Below, one piece after another: positions 1-7,977 of a DNA stretch of 47,007 bases. Position numbers and translations under genes: made by a program. Each line of letters opens with the position of its first letter. The stretch's first letter is position 1. The notes below the pieces were generated by a model. The model saw only the letters and a list, made by a program, of their open reading frames with translations. It ran no database searches and was not told the origin of the DNA. This stretch comes from Candidatus Coprenecus stercoravium (GTDB lineage Bacteria; Bacteroidota; Bacteroidia; Bacteroidales; UBA932), in NCBI GenBank assembly GCA_019116865.1, contig DXAW01000117.1:1-47007 (forward strand), written 5' to 3'.

Positions 1-128
1 TCTGTCAGGTGAGCGATACGGTAGGAAAATAGAGCAATCTGACTCTCTGCCGAGCCGGTGTCCGTATTAGACTTCCCGTATTTAGCGAAAATCTCTTGCT
101 TCTTGTCTGCTGCAAGATACTCTGCCAT
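1..128 (-). CDS. rpsO: 30S ribosomal protein S15, N-terminal part (cut by window edge)
   Basis: The minus strand from 128 encodes MAEYLAADKKQEIFAKYGKS and continues with NTDTGSAESQIALFSYRIAHLT to the window edge. This is the conserved N-terminal half of ribosomal protein S15, which binds 16S rRNA in the platform of the small subunit. The SNTDTGSAE and QIALF..RI.HLT motifs are diagnostic of the family. About 42 of the usual 89 or so residues are visible. The ATG at 128-126 is the only plausible start. A promoter-like element at 192-185 and a perfect hairpin at 181-168 lie in the leader. Identification is sure; the rest of the gene is outside the window. Confidence 0.95.
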   Translation of the reverse strand, partial: MAEYLAADKKQEIFAKYGKSNTDTGSAESQIALFSYRIAHLT

Positions 129-167
129 AAAACCTTTAATAATTAAAACGTGTAAAAAACTATTTAT

Positions 168-192
168 CCCCGAAATCGGGGCTGCAAAGATA
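168..192 (-). promoter_or_regulatory. rpsO promoter -7 element followed by a leader hairpin
   Basis: On the minus strand TATCTTTG (192-185) matches the Bacteroidota -7 consensus TAnnTTTG. It is followed at once by CCCCGATTTCGGGG (181-168), a perfect six-base-pair hairpin with a two-base loop. Transcription would start at or near the hairpin, so it would sit at the 5' end of the rpsO leader, about 40 bases before the start codon. No convincing -33 TTTG is visible. A role in RNA stability or in S15 autoregulation is only inferred. Confidence 0.45.
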
Positions 193-214
193 TGTAATTT
201 AAATCAAATTTTGC

Positions 215-222
215 TACTTTTG
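215..222 (+). promoter_or_regulatory. -7 element TACTTTTG upstream of the YgjP-like gene
   Basis: TACTTTTG matches TAnnTTTG and ends 28 bases before the ATG at 251. No clear -33 element lies 19-21 bases upstream. It would be divergent from the rpsO promoter at 192-185. Confidence 0.35.
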
Positions 223-250
223 TCTGCAAATTTTTCATTTCCAGATACTG

Positions 251-853
251 ATGCCACCGAGAAACTCACAGAAAGTCATCACTGTCCCTGAGATAGGGAA
301 TGTCCTCCTGAGCAAAAGGGCAGGGACGGCGCGGCTGCGCATCAGCGTATCCCCCAGACGCGGAGTAGTGGTGTCCCTACCGCGGATGCTGCCGTACTCC
401 GTCGCCGAGGAATTTCTGCTGTCCAAGCGGCAATGGGTCATGGACGCGCTGCACAGACAAGCGCTGAGGCAGCGGAAAACGGCCGGAGAAGGCAGGACGG
501 CAGCAGTCCCCGACAACCCTTCCGATCTGAGACGGATGCGTGAGGAAGCACGTGCGGTGCTGGCTCCCAGGCTGCTGGAAATGGCCGGAGCATACGGCAT
601 ACCGTTCAGGGGGCGTATCGCCGTAAAGAACAATGTCTCCAACTGGGGCTCATGCTCTTCGAAAGGTAATATCAACCTCAACATGCGCCTGATTCTCCTC
701 CCGGAGCATCTGCGGGACTATGTCCTCCTGCACGAGCTCTGCCACATCAGGCATCAGGACCACGGCCCGGCCTTCCACGCAATGCTGGACTCCATGCTGC
801 ACGGACAGGAGCAGGCCTTGAGAAAGGAACTAACATCATGGCAAATTATTTAA
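251..853 (+). CDS. YgjP-like (DUF45/WLM, SprT-like) metal-dependent protease
   Basis: A 200-residue protein of the YgjP/DUF45 family of zinc metallopeptidase-like proteins. The family signature NWGSCSSKGNINLN lies at about residues 131-144. The zinc motif is HELCH at 161-165 with a further His at 171 in HGPAF, so the HExxH ligands and the general base Glu162 are present. No signal peptide is seen, so it should be cytoplasmic. The cellular substrate of this family is not firmly known. Length and motif order are normal for the family. It is followed after 15 bases by the first C10 protease on the same strand; a shared transcript is possible. Confidence 0.85.
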   Translation: MPPRNSQKVITVPEIGNVLLSKRAGTARLRISVSPRRGVVVSLPRMLPYSVAEEFLLSKRQWVMDALHRQALRQRKTAGEGRTAAVPDNPSDLRRMREEARAVLAPRLLEMAGAYGIPFRGRIAVKNNVSNWGSCSSKGNINLNMRLILLPEHLRDYVLLHELCHIRHQDHGPAFHAMLDSMLHGQEQALRKELTSWQII

Positions 854-868
854 TTTAATATTCACACT

Positions 869-2683
869 ATGATAAAACAACGGTTTTTACTTTTACTGCT
901 GGCCGTTCTGGCACCACTTACAGCATCTGCTGACAGAGTCTCACAGAAACAGGCGGCGGACGCTGCGGCCGCATTCTTCAACAATGCCGCAGGAACAGGA
1001 GCCGCACAGACATCCGCCGGTTCCGTAAGACTGATTATGGACAGCGAGTCCCTGCCGGGCATCTCACGGGCTTCCGTAGATCCGGCATTCTACGTATTCG
1101 ACAATACATCAGGCCCCGGCTTCGTCATCATCTCCGGTGAGGACGCCGCCATGCCCGTGCTCGGATACTCCTTCGAGAACGACTGGGCGGAAGGCAGCAG
1201 ACTGCCTGAGAACCTGCTTTCATGGATGGAAAGCATGAGGGGTGCCATAGCCGCAGTCCGGGCCGACAACACACAGCCCTCGGCAGCCGTGGCCAACGCA
1301 TGGAAAGCCATGGACTACGGCAATGTAATAGTGGACATGGAGACCGCACTCTGGAATCAGGAGGAGCCTTACTGCGACCTGTGCCCTGTAGTGCGCGGGA
1401 CGACCGCCGCCACCGGATGCTCGGCCACCGCACTGGCCATCATCATGCGCTACCACCGCTGGCCGGCAAAAGGTACCGGCACGCTTCCGTCTTACAGAAC
1501 TTCCAGCACGACCATACCCGCACTTAAGCTGGGCCACACCTACGACTGGGACAACATGCCCATGCAATACACCGGGGGCGAGACTTCCGCACAGGAAGAA
1601 GCCGTAGCAGTGCTGATGCGTGACTGCGGCTATCTCATGAAGTCGGACTACGGCGACAGATACAGCAGCGGCACAGGCGCTTCATTCGCCGATATACCGG
1701 CTCCGCTGATTGAGCACATGGACTACGACAACAGCACCAGGCACGTGATGCGCTACTACTACCCCACCTCCGAATGGCTGCAAATGATGAAGGACGAGCT
1801 GGACAACAATCGTCCCGTACTCTACGGCGGAGCCACCTACAGCGGCGGAGGACACGCATTTGTACTTGACGGCTACACCGACAACGACTTCTTCAGCGTC
1901 AACTGGGGCTACAGCGGCAGATCCAACGGATACTTCAAGCTCGACGCCCTCGATCCCAACAGCCAGGGAGTAGGCAGCTCTTACGGAGGATACAATTACG
2001 ACCAGGACGCTGTCATCGGCCTGCAGAAAAGCACCGGCACCAGCGGCAATTTCGAGGAGATACGCTTCCTCAGCCACAGCAGCACCCCGCTCAACGGCCT
2101 GAATGTATCCACCAAGGAGATAACTCAGGGACAGTCCTTCACTATCTCCAGCGGATACTACTTCAACATCGGAGCCTACTCCATAAGGAACTGCCGGATA
2201 CTCGTAGCCATGGCGGACAGTGAAGGCAATATTGTAGAGGAACTTGCCACACAAAGTCACAGCAGCACATTCGAACCGGGCAACGGATCGGCCATTTCCC
2301 AGCAGAGGATAAGCATCCAGTCCACTATACGCGCCGGATACCGTCTCCGGGCATACTGGAAAAGTGCCGACACTCCCGAATGGACAGTCATCAAGGGCAA
2401 TGAAGAGGAAGGCTGCACATGGGACATCGTACTCGTAGAGGAAGACCCCCTGGACGAAAGCACCGACCTGGTCTACAACAAGACCAACAAAACTCTTAGC
2501 ATCACGACCCTTGACGGAGCCGCCATCTCGCTTCTGGATGCGGACGGAAAAACGGTGAAAGACGGGCTTAAAGGCTCGGCGGACAAGGCCGTGAGCATGA
2601 GCCTCGAAGACCTTAAGGCCGGAAATTACACCCTGATGCTGAAAAAAGGCTCCCAGACAGTGGAACTGACATTGCACATCTAA
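869..2683 (+). CDS. Secreted C10 family cysteine protease (streptopain/SpeB-like), protease A
   Basis: A 604-residue preproprotein. Residues 1-21 are a signal peptide ending near TASA. An inhibitory propeptide of the Spi type follows (RVSQKQAADAAAAFF, then FYVFDNTSGPGFVIISGEDA at about 74-93). The papain-like C10 domain has Gln164 (WNQEEPY), catalytic Cys184 in TAATGCSATALA, catalytic His329 in GGHAFVLDGY and Asn345-Trp346 in VNWGY. After the catalytic domain comes a region of about 150 residues (390-540) that the second protease at 6610-7977 lacks. The protein ends in a beta-rich domain (SISTL..ISLLDADGK...L.AGNYTL) resembling C-terminal sorting domains. It is likely secreted and activated by propeptide removal. 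A lipoprotein gene follows after 16 bases. Confidence 0.9.
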   Translation: MIKQRFLLLLLAVLAPLTASADRVSQKQAADAAAAFFNNAAGTGAAQTSAGSVRLIMDSESLPGISRASVDPAFYVFDNTSGPGFVIISGEDAAMPVLGYSFENDWAEGSRLPENLLSWMESMRGAIAAVRADNTQPSAAVANAWKAMDYGNVIVDMETALWNQEEPYCDLCPVVRGTTAATGCSATALAIIMRYHRWPAKGTGTLPSYRTSSTTIPALKLGHTYDWDNMPMQYTGGETSAQEEAVAVLMRDCGYLMKSDYGDRYSSGTGASFADIPAPLIEHMDYDNSTRHVMRYYYPTSEWLQMMKDELDNNRPVLYGGATYSGGGHAFVLDGYTDNDFFSVNWGYSGRSNGYFKLDALDPNSQGVGSSYGGYNYDQDAVIGLQKSTGTSGNFEEIRFLSHSSTPLNGLNVSTKEITQGQSFTISSGYYFNIGAYSIRNCRILVAMADSEGNIVEELATQSHSSTFEPGNGSAISQQRISIQSTIRAGYRLRAYWKSADTPEWTVIKGNEEEGCTWDIVLVEEDPLDESTDLVYNKTNKTLSITTLDGAAISLLDADGKTVKDGLKGSADKAVSMSLEDLKAGNYTLMLKKGSQTVELTLHI

Positions 2684-2699
2684 CTAACTTCAAGGCACT

Positions 2700-4124
2700 A
2701 TGATAAAAAGCATATACACATCAGCCGCAGTCATTCTTCTCAGCCTGGCAGCTCTGACCATATCATCCTGCCGGGAGGAAAATGAGAAGACCGGCCTTAC
2801 TGACAACTCCATCATCCTGCCCGACAATCTGGCGCCTGTATTCAGCGCAGCAGGAGGCACCGTCAACATAAACTTCACTTCCACAGCCTCATGGACAGCG
2901 GAGACAGACCAGCAGTGGTGCGGAGTATCACCGGAAGAAGGAGATGCCGGTAACAATATCATACTCACCCTGACAGCAGCGGAGAATCCTGAGTACGACG
3001 AGAGGAATGCGACTCTTATCCTGCGCTCCGGGAACTGCGAGAAACGCGTCACCCTCACTCAGAAACAAAAAAGCGCCCTGACCGTCTCCTCCAACAAGAT
3101 AGAAGTCGGCCAGAAAGGCGGTCCCATATCCATTGAGGCCGAGCACAATTATTCTCTGGAATATTCCATTGAAGAATCCGCCTCCGGCTGGATTACGCCG
3201 GTCAGGACCAAGGGAATGGAGACCACCACACTGTCCTTCACCGTAGATGAGAATGATTCGGGCGACAAAAGGGAGGGACGCATAATCCTCACCAGCGGAG
3301 ACAACACGGAGACAGTCACGGTATATCAGGAGACCGAACCGTCCCTCGTTCTGACCAAGGACGAGTACACTGTAGGCAGTGCAGGAGAGACCGTCACCAT
3401 CCAGCTCCGCAGCAACGTCCCCTACGAGATGACCATGCCCTCCGGAGCCGACTGGCTCAAAGAGAACAACACCAGAACCTCATCCACCTACACCAGATAC
3501 ATCACGGTGGCCGCCAACGATACTTACAGCCAACGCTCGGCGGAGATAATTTTCAGCAGCCCGGACTACGGTCTCGCCGACACGGTGACCATCACCCAGC
3601 TTCAGAACAACGCCATTGTAGTGGCCGAGAGCATGTACACCATCGCAGCCGAAGGAGGTGCGCTGACCTTCCCCGTCAACACCAATGTGTCATTCAGCAC
3701 ATCCATCCCCCAAGGATGCACATGGATAAAGCAGGCTGCATCCACCAAAGCTCTGGAAGAAAAAGAAATCAGCCTCACCATAAGCCAGAACACCGACCCC
3801 TACTCACGTGAGGCCGAGGTCACCTTCTCTTTCGAGGACATAAAGCAGACAGTCACCATACGCCAGTACGGCACACAGACCTCCGGAGTATTCAGACTCA
3901 CACATGAGAACACCGCTCTGACCATACCTTATATAACAGGCGGCTCATTCTCATCCGGCACCATAGACTGGGGCGACAACTCCTCGGAGCAGTACGCCAC
4001 AGGGCTGTCACATATCTACAGCAGCCGCGGCTCCCATACGGTCACCGTACTGTGCCAGGGAGCTGAGACGATATCCATCGAAGGCCTCGTAGGCATCACT
4101 GACCTCGACCTGACCAGTTTCTAA
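2700..4124 (+). CDS. BACON-repeat lipoprotein with C-terminal WGD (PKD-like) domain, partner of protease A
   Basis: A 474-residue predicted lipoprotein. The signal peptide ends in the lipobox TISSC with Cys24. Four BACON-like beta-sandwich repeats follow (roughly residues 45-120, 125-210, 215-300, 305-385), each with the pattern AGG..V.I...S and a closing V.I.Q. The last 80 residues hold GTIDWGDNSSEQ, HIYSSRGSHTVTV and end GITDLDLTSF. The same C-terminal domain ends the lipoprotein at 7977-8342, which neighbours the second C10 protease. BACON domains are thought to bind carbohydrate or mucin in Bacteroidota. It lies 16 bases behind protease A and has its own terminator downstream. An inhibitor or tethering role for the protease is inference from the pairing. 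Confidence 0.8.
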   Translation: MIKSIYTSAAVILLSLAALTISSCREENEKTGLTDNSIILPDNLAPVFSAAGGTVNINFTSTASWTAETDQQWCGVSPEEGDAGNNIILTLTAAENPEYDERNATLILRSGNCEKRVTLTQKQKSALTVSSNKIEVGQKGGPISIEAEHNYSLEYSIEESASGWITPVRTKGMETTTLSFTVDENDSGDKREGRIILTSGDNTETVTVYQETEPSLVLTKDEYTVGSAGETVTIQLRSNVPYEMTMPSGADWLKENNTRTSSTYTRYITVAANDTYSQRSAEIIFSSPDYGLADTVTITQLQNNAIVVAESMYTIAAEGGALTFPVNTNVSFSTSIPQGCTWIKQAASTKALEEKEISLTISQNTDPYSREAEVTFSFEDIKQTVTIRQYGTQTSGVFRLTHENTALTIPYITGGSFSSGTIDWGDNSSEQYATGLSHIYSSRGSHTVTVLCQGAETISIEGLVGITDLDLTSF

Positions 4125-4154
4125 CAACTGTCACGGATATCACGACACCAGAGG

Positions 4155-4199
4155 GCAACCCAAAAGGAAATTTCTCCTTCTGGGTTGCTTTCTTTTTGG
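4155..4199 (+). terminator. Rho-independent terminator after the BACON lipoprotein
   Basis: GCAACCC (4155-4161) pairs with GGGTTGC (4182-4188), with an inner AAGGA/TCCTT stem, followed by the T-rich run TTTCTTTTT. It lies 31 bases after the stop at 4124 and separates the protease A unit from the next genes. Confidence 0.85.
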
Positions 4200-4225
4200 T
4201 TTTCTAAAACAATTTCACTATATTG
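4195..4225 (+). promoter_or_regulatory. Possible promoter for the coiled-coil protein/barrel operon
   Basis: TTTG (4195-4198), a 20-base spacer and TATATTG (4219-4225) resemble the Bacteroidota -33/-7 pattern, with one T missing from the -7 box. The -33 box overlaps the tail of the preceding terminator. The start would fall near 4231, giving a leader of about 75 bases to the ATG at 4308. Confidence 0.4.
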
Positions 4226-4386
4226 CGACCATAAACCGAAACCAGACTGAGACTTAAACACTCCTAAACCACTGAACTTTTTACTCACTTTTAAATTATT
4301 TTAAGCTATGAGAAAGTTTTTACTTCACCGCAGCTACATTCGCCACATCCTGTGTCGAGACCACTGAATCCGAAACTGTAACCGCC

Positions 4387-5775
4387 ATGAGAGAGGCCAA
4401 GCTGGCCCTTCTTGAGGCTCAGGTAGAACAGGCCCAGAACGATGTGCTGGCCGACTCACTCAATACTCTGAAAGAGATGCTGGAAGCGCAGAAAGAGTTG
4501 ATAAACCTCCAGAATGAGATTAACGGCAATGTCGGCATCAACGAGAAATTTCAGGAGCTGTATCTTTCTTACACAACTAAGGCTGCCGAGTTGGTCGAGT
4601 TCAAATACGACCTCTATGATCAGCAGCAGAAACTGACATATTACCTGAATGACTCTGCCGGCTTATACACTTCAAACAAGCCGCTGATAGCCGAGCAGCA
4701 GAAGAACATCACCGACTGGCAGAATCAGATAGCCGCACTTGAGGCCTACACAGGCAAGGACAAGGCCGATCTTCAGGCCGATTATAACCGTCTCACTCAG
4801 GAATACGACAATGCCAACGCCGATCTCTTACTGAAGACCCAGACAGCGACAGACGCCAAGACCGCATGGGACAATCTATTCAACACAAAATACAACATCG
4901 ATAATATAAATGCAGGCACACACCGCTATCTGGCCGCCCTCGCCGAACTGCAGATATATGGTTTATCAGGCATATATATCGAGGATTATACCACATTTTC
5001 CGATCCAAGACTCGAATACTACGCCGGCACATCTGAGCTGCCAGCCACTCTTGGCAGCTATAGAATTTTGTTGTTTGCATACGAATCTGAACTAATCCAA
5101 ATAAAATATGACTTGAACAACGATCTTAAGTCTGATGAAGAACTCCTCGGCGTACCTTCTTCCGGAAGCGGAGAGACAGCTGTAGCAGCCACGGGATTGC
5201 ACAAACAACTCGAGGATGCTGAGGCTCTGCTCAAGGCAGCCATAGGGGCAGATCCTATGGACGAGTCAGAGGTAGACCGCCTCCAGTCAGAGGTGAACGA
5301 TCTAAAGGCCCTAGTCAATTACTATACAGTCATCATCGAGCGAAAGAAAGACGAAATAAAAGAATTTGACGCTCTGACGGCACAGGTTACAGGTGAGAAT
5401 AAAGAGGCCTACTTTGCTGAAGCCAAGGCTCTCGGAGAGAGCACCGAGGTCAAGACCTATTTCGACGCACTGGTGCCACTGCAGGCTTCTCAGAATACCT
5501 ATGACAATATCTCAGCCGAGCGCAACATCATAGGCGGCTACCTGAGCAGCTTCAGCGATCTGCCCGACGTTCAGGCCGAGATTGCCGAACTAGAGGCAAA
5601 TATAGCAAATGCAGAGGCCTATATAGCCGAGCTGGAGAACAATCTCTATGACAGGCATCTCGCCATCCAGATTATACGCAATGAGATTTCCCGCCTGACC
5701 GAGCAGATTTCTATTCTGGAAGAATGCGTCGCCATAGCCAAGAAGGCTATTGACGAGTATATCGCCGCCATGTAA
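4387..5775 (+). CDS. Long coiled-coil protein, probably a lipoprotein whose signal peptide is out of frame
   Basis: The open frame from ATG 4387 gives 462 residues, nearly all alpha-helical coiled coil rich in Glu, Ala, Leu and Gln (LALLEAQVEQAQ, ALEAYTGKDKADLQ, IAELEANIANAEAYIAELEN). No enzyme motif is visible. Upstream, the same frame stays open from 4321 and reads FTAATFATSC-VETTESETVTAM, a lipobox with Cys at 4351-4353. The natural ATG at 4308 (MRKF) is in another frame and meets a stop after 19 codons. Removing one T from the T5 run at 4317-4321 would join ATG 4308 to the lipobox. So the annotated start is probably too short, and the gene carries a frameshift, real or a sequencing error. 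A beta-barrel gene follows after 22 bases. Role unknown; a periplasmic tether or spacer is possible. Confidence 0.65.
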   Translation: MREAKLALLEAQVEQAQNDVLADSLNTLKEMLEAQKELINLQNEINGNVGINEKFQELYLSYTTKAAELVEFKYDLYDQQQKLTYYLNDSAGLYTSNKPLIAEQQKNITDWQNQIAALEAYTGKDKADLQADYNRLTQEYDNANADLLLKTQTATDAKTAWDNLFNTKYNIDNINAGTHRYLAALAELQIYGLSGIYIEDYTTFSDPRLEYYAGTSELPATLGSYRILLFAYESELIQIKYDLNNDLKSDEELLGVPSSGSGETAVAATGLHKQLEDAEALLKAAIGADPMDESEVDRLQSEVNDLKALVNYYTVIIERKKDEIKEFDALTAQVTGENKEAYFAEAKALGESTEVKTYFDALVPLQASQNTYDNISAERNIIGGYLSSFSDLPDVQAEIAELEANIANAEAYIAELENNLYDRHLAIQIIRNEISRLTEQISILEECVAIAKKAIDEYIAAM

Positions 5776-5797
5776 CAACCTCTAAACAGACTGAATT

Positions 5798-6538
5798 ATG
5801 ATTAAACGGATTATTATCATGCTGACCGCAGTCATAGCGCTCACCTGCACTGCGGCCCGGGCACAGGAGAGAGGGGCCAACCAGAATGACCTCACTTTCG
5901 CAGTGACCGCCGGCTACAACGGCAGCGTGCTTCAGTCTGCGCCGGACGGCAACAGGACATCCTATTCGATAGCCGCGCCCGTAAACGACAAGTCCCTGGG
6001 CGTGGGCTTCGAGCTCGGATGGTTCTTCCTTGACTTGTGGCGCATGAATATCGGAGGCGGATTCAGCTTCACCAATTCCCCGGGTTACCCCGGCATACCG
6101 GGCACCTATGACATTCCCGGCTCTACACTCGGAGACGGCTCGATACCTGACTACGATGCGGTAGTCAACCGCAACACCATGCAGTTCAACGTCTCGCTCG
6201 GATTTGACCGCTATTTCCGCACAGGCGTGGAAGGGCTTCTCCCCTACGTCGGCATCAAGGCCGGCTACGCCTACGGTCAGGATATAGCCTTCAAGGACGA
6301 TGAGACCTGGATGGGTCAGTCCGCCGGCGAGGCTTTCGCCATCAGAGGAGCAGTGACTGTCGGTGTGGACTACTACTTCACCGAGGCCTTCTTCATAGGA
6401 GCCTCCATCGACCCCTTCGCCTATACCTACAACTACTCGATGGTCAAGCCGCAGGCCGGTCTCGGAGCACTTGCCGCAGACAGCCACAACTTCGCTGCCT
6501 TCGCAGCTCCTACCCTAAAGATAGGCTTTGCGTTCTAA
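5798..6538 (+). CDS. Predicted outer-membrane beta-barrel protein
   Basis: A 246-residue protein with a signal peptide (MIKRIIIMLTAVIALTCTAARAQ) followed by alternating hydrophobic/polar strands such as GVGFELGWFFLD, MNIGGGFSFT, QFNVSLGFDRYF, YVGIKAGYAYG and FFIGASIDPFAY. It ends TLKIGFAF, the aromatic C-terminal strand usual for outer-membrane barrels. Strand number suggests a small barrel of about 8-10 strands. No ligand or catalytic residue can be named. It lies 22 bases after the coiled-coil gene, so both are likely made together. It is convergent with the second C10 protease across a bidirectional terminator. Confidence 0.75.
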   Translation: MIKRIIIMLTAVIALTCTAARAQERGANQNDLTFAVTAGYNGSVLQSAPDGNRTSYSIAAPVNDKSLGVGFELGWFFLDLWRMNIGGGFSFTNSPGYPGIPGTYDIPGSTLGDGSIPDYDAVVNRNTMQFNVSLGFDRYFRTGVEGLLPYVGIKAGYAYGQDIAFKDDETWMGQSAGEAFAIRGAVTVGVDYYFTEAFFIGASIDPFAYTYNYSMVKPQAGLGALAADSHNFAAFAAPTLKIGFAF

Positions 6539-6554
6539 ACCACTGCTGTAACAT

Positions 6555-6588
6555 AAAAAAAGACGGCCCTGACGGACCGTCTTTTTTT
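6555..6588. terminator. Bidirectional terminator between the barrel gene and protease B
   Basis: AAAAAAAGACGG (6555-6566) pairs with CCGTCTTTTTTT (6577-6588). The A and T runs flank the GC stem on both sides, so it can end transcripts arriving from either strand. It sits between convergent genes ending at 6538 and 6610. Confidence 0.9.
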
Positions 6589-6609
6589 ATGTATATCCAT
6601 ATACTGTGC

Positions 6610-7977
6610 TCAGACTGTCAGTGTCAATTCCATGGACAGAGTGTCACCGGTCACCTTGAGGGTGTAGTCACCGGCTTCGAGACCGCTGATATCCAAAGTA
6701 ACCGATGTACCTGACGCTGCCTCGGCGGCCATACGGCCTTCGGAATCGATAAGCGAGACCGTAATCTGCTCCTGGGCTGTAAGAGTCACAGTGCCGGCGG
6801 CTTTATCATACGCAAGACCTACTTCGCCGGACACATCTTCCGTACCTGTGTCCGGCTGTATGCCGATAATGGCGTCCTGCAGATAGTTCAGCTCGTAAAG
6901 ATTGCCGTTTCTCTCCACATTGAGGGCATCGAGCAGAAAATAACCGTTGGACTCACCGCACCAGCCCCAGTTGACTCTGAAAAAGTCGTTGTCGGTATAG
7001 CCGTCAAGCACGAAGGCGTGAGCGGCATATGAGGCCGTGCAGCCAGCATACAGTACCGGTCTGCCGCCGTCCAGTTCGGCCTTCATCATGTCCAGCCACT
7101 CCTGCGCCGTATAATCGGCACGGGTAACATGTCTGACACTTTCGTCATAACCCATATACTTGACAAGCGGCTCCGGGATATCCTTCATATACGAGCCAGT
7201 ACCGCCATTGTCCCTTGCGCGGTAGTCCGACTCTATCATATAACCGCAGTCACGCATCAGAACCGCCACCGCCCCGGCCTGCTCTTCGGTATAGGACGAG
7301 CTGTAGTCAGCCAGCATATTGTCCCAGTTATATGTGTGACCCAGAGTCAGAGCCTCCACAGGGCGTTTGTCGGTAAGCGTGGTATACGCAGGGATGGTAC
7401 CTGTGCCCTTCTCCGGCCATCTGAAATAATACATGACGGACGCCAGGGCAGTGGCCGCACAGCCTGTGGCCGCAGTCTGACCGTCCACGACCGGACAAAG
7501 GTCGCAGAACGGTTCCTCCTGCCCCCACCTGGCCGTCTCCAGCTCTACGACCGGAGTGCCGTACTCCGGCCCGCTCCATGCGGCAGCCGTACTTTCCGAC
7601 TGACTGATACCCATTGCGCGCACGGCCATAATCTCCTTACGCATATCCTCCATCCACGAACGGAGACCGGGCGCCATATCACCGTCTTCCGGAAAGCTGT
7701 TCTCAAAAGAGTAGCCCAGCACCGGCATGACAGCATCCTCTGCGGACACTATGACGAAACCGTGTCCGTCAGCATTGTCGAATACATAGAAAGCATCTTC
7801 CACGCTCATCACCATAGTGACGGACGGAACCCGGTTCCTGGAGAAGCCGCCCGTCTCCGCACGGCTGAAAAACTCCGCCGCAGTCTCCGCAGCCTGCTGC
7901 CGCGTCACTCTCTCCGCCGAAGCCGTCAATGATACCAGCAGCATGGCGAGAGCTGATATAATAAAATCTCTGCGCAT
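6610..7977 (-). CDS. Secreted C10 family cysteine protease, protease B
   Basis: A 455-residue preproprotein, paralogous to the protease at 869-2683. It has a signal peptide (residues 1-21), a Spi-type propeptide (ERVTRQQAAETAAEFF; FYVFDNADGHGFVIVSAEDA), then the C10 catalytic domain with Gln153 (WGQEEPF), Cys173 (TAATGCAATALA), His320 (AAHAFVLDGYTDNDFF) and Asn336-Trp337. It lacks the extra 150-residue region of protease A and goes straight to a C-terminal beta domain (VTVSLIDSEGRMA...LDISGLEAGDYTLKV). Its ATG overlaps the stop of the upstream lipoprotein by one base (TGATG), so the two are translationally coupled. All catalytic residues are present, so it should be active. Confidence 0.9.
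   Translation of the reverse strand: MRRDFIISALAMLLVSLTASAERVTRQQAAETAAEFFSRAETGGFSRNRVPSVTMVMSVEDAFYVFDNADGHGFVIVSAEDAVMPVLGYSFENSFPEDGDMAPGLRSWMEDMRKEIMAVRAMGISQSESTAAAWSGPEYGTPVVELETARWGQEEPFCDLCPVVDGQTAATGCAATALASVMYYFRWPEKGTGTIPAYTTLTDKRPVEALTLGHTYNWDNMLADYSSSYTEEQAGAVAVLMRDCGYMIESDYRARDNGGTGSYMKDIPEPLVKYMGYDESVRHVTRADYTAQEWLDMMKAELDGGRPVLYAGCTASYAAHAFVLDGYTDNDFFRVNWGWCGESNGYFLLDALNVERNGNLYELNYLQDAIIGIQPDTGTEDVSGEVGLAYDKAAGTVTLTAQEQITVSLIDSEGRMAAEAASGTSVTLDISGLEAGDYTLKVTGDTLSMELTLTV

Noticed and set aside
1682-2677. A 331-codon minus-strand frame
   Set aside because: Antisense to protease A and built of Val/Ala-rich sequence without a motif.
5747-6487. A 246-codon minus-strand frame
   Set aside because: Antisense to the barrel gene, which has a signal peptide and a C-terminal barrel strand.
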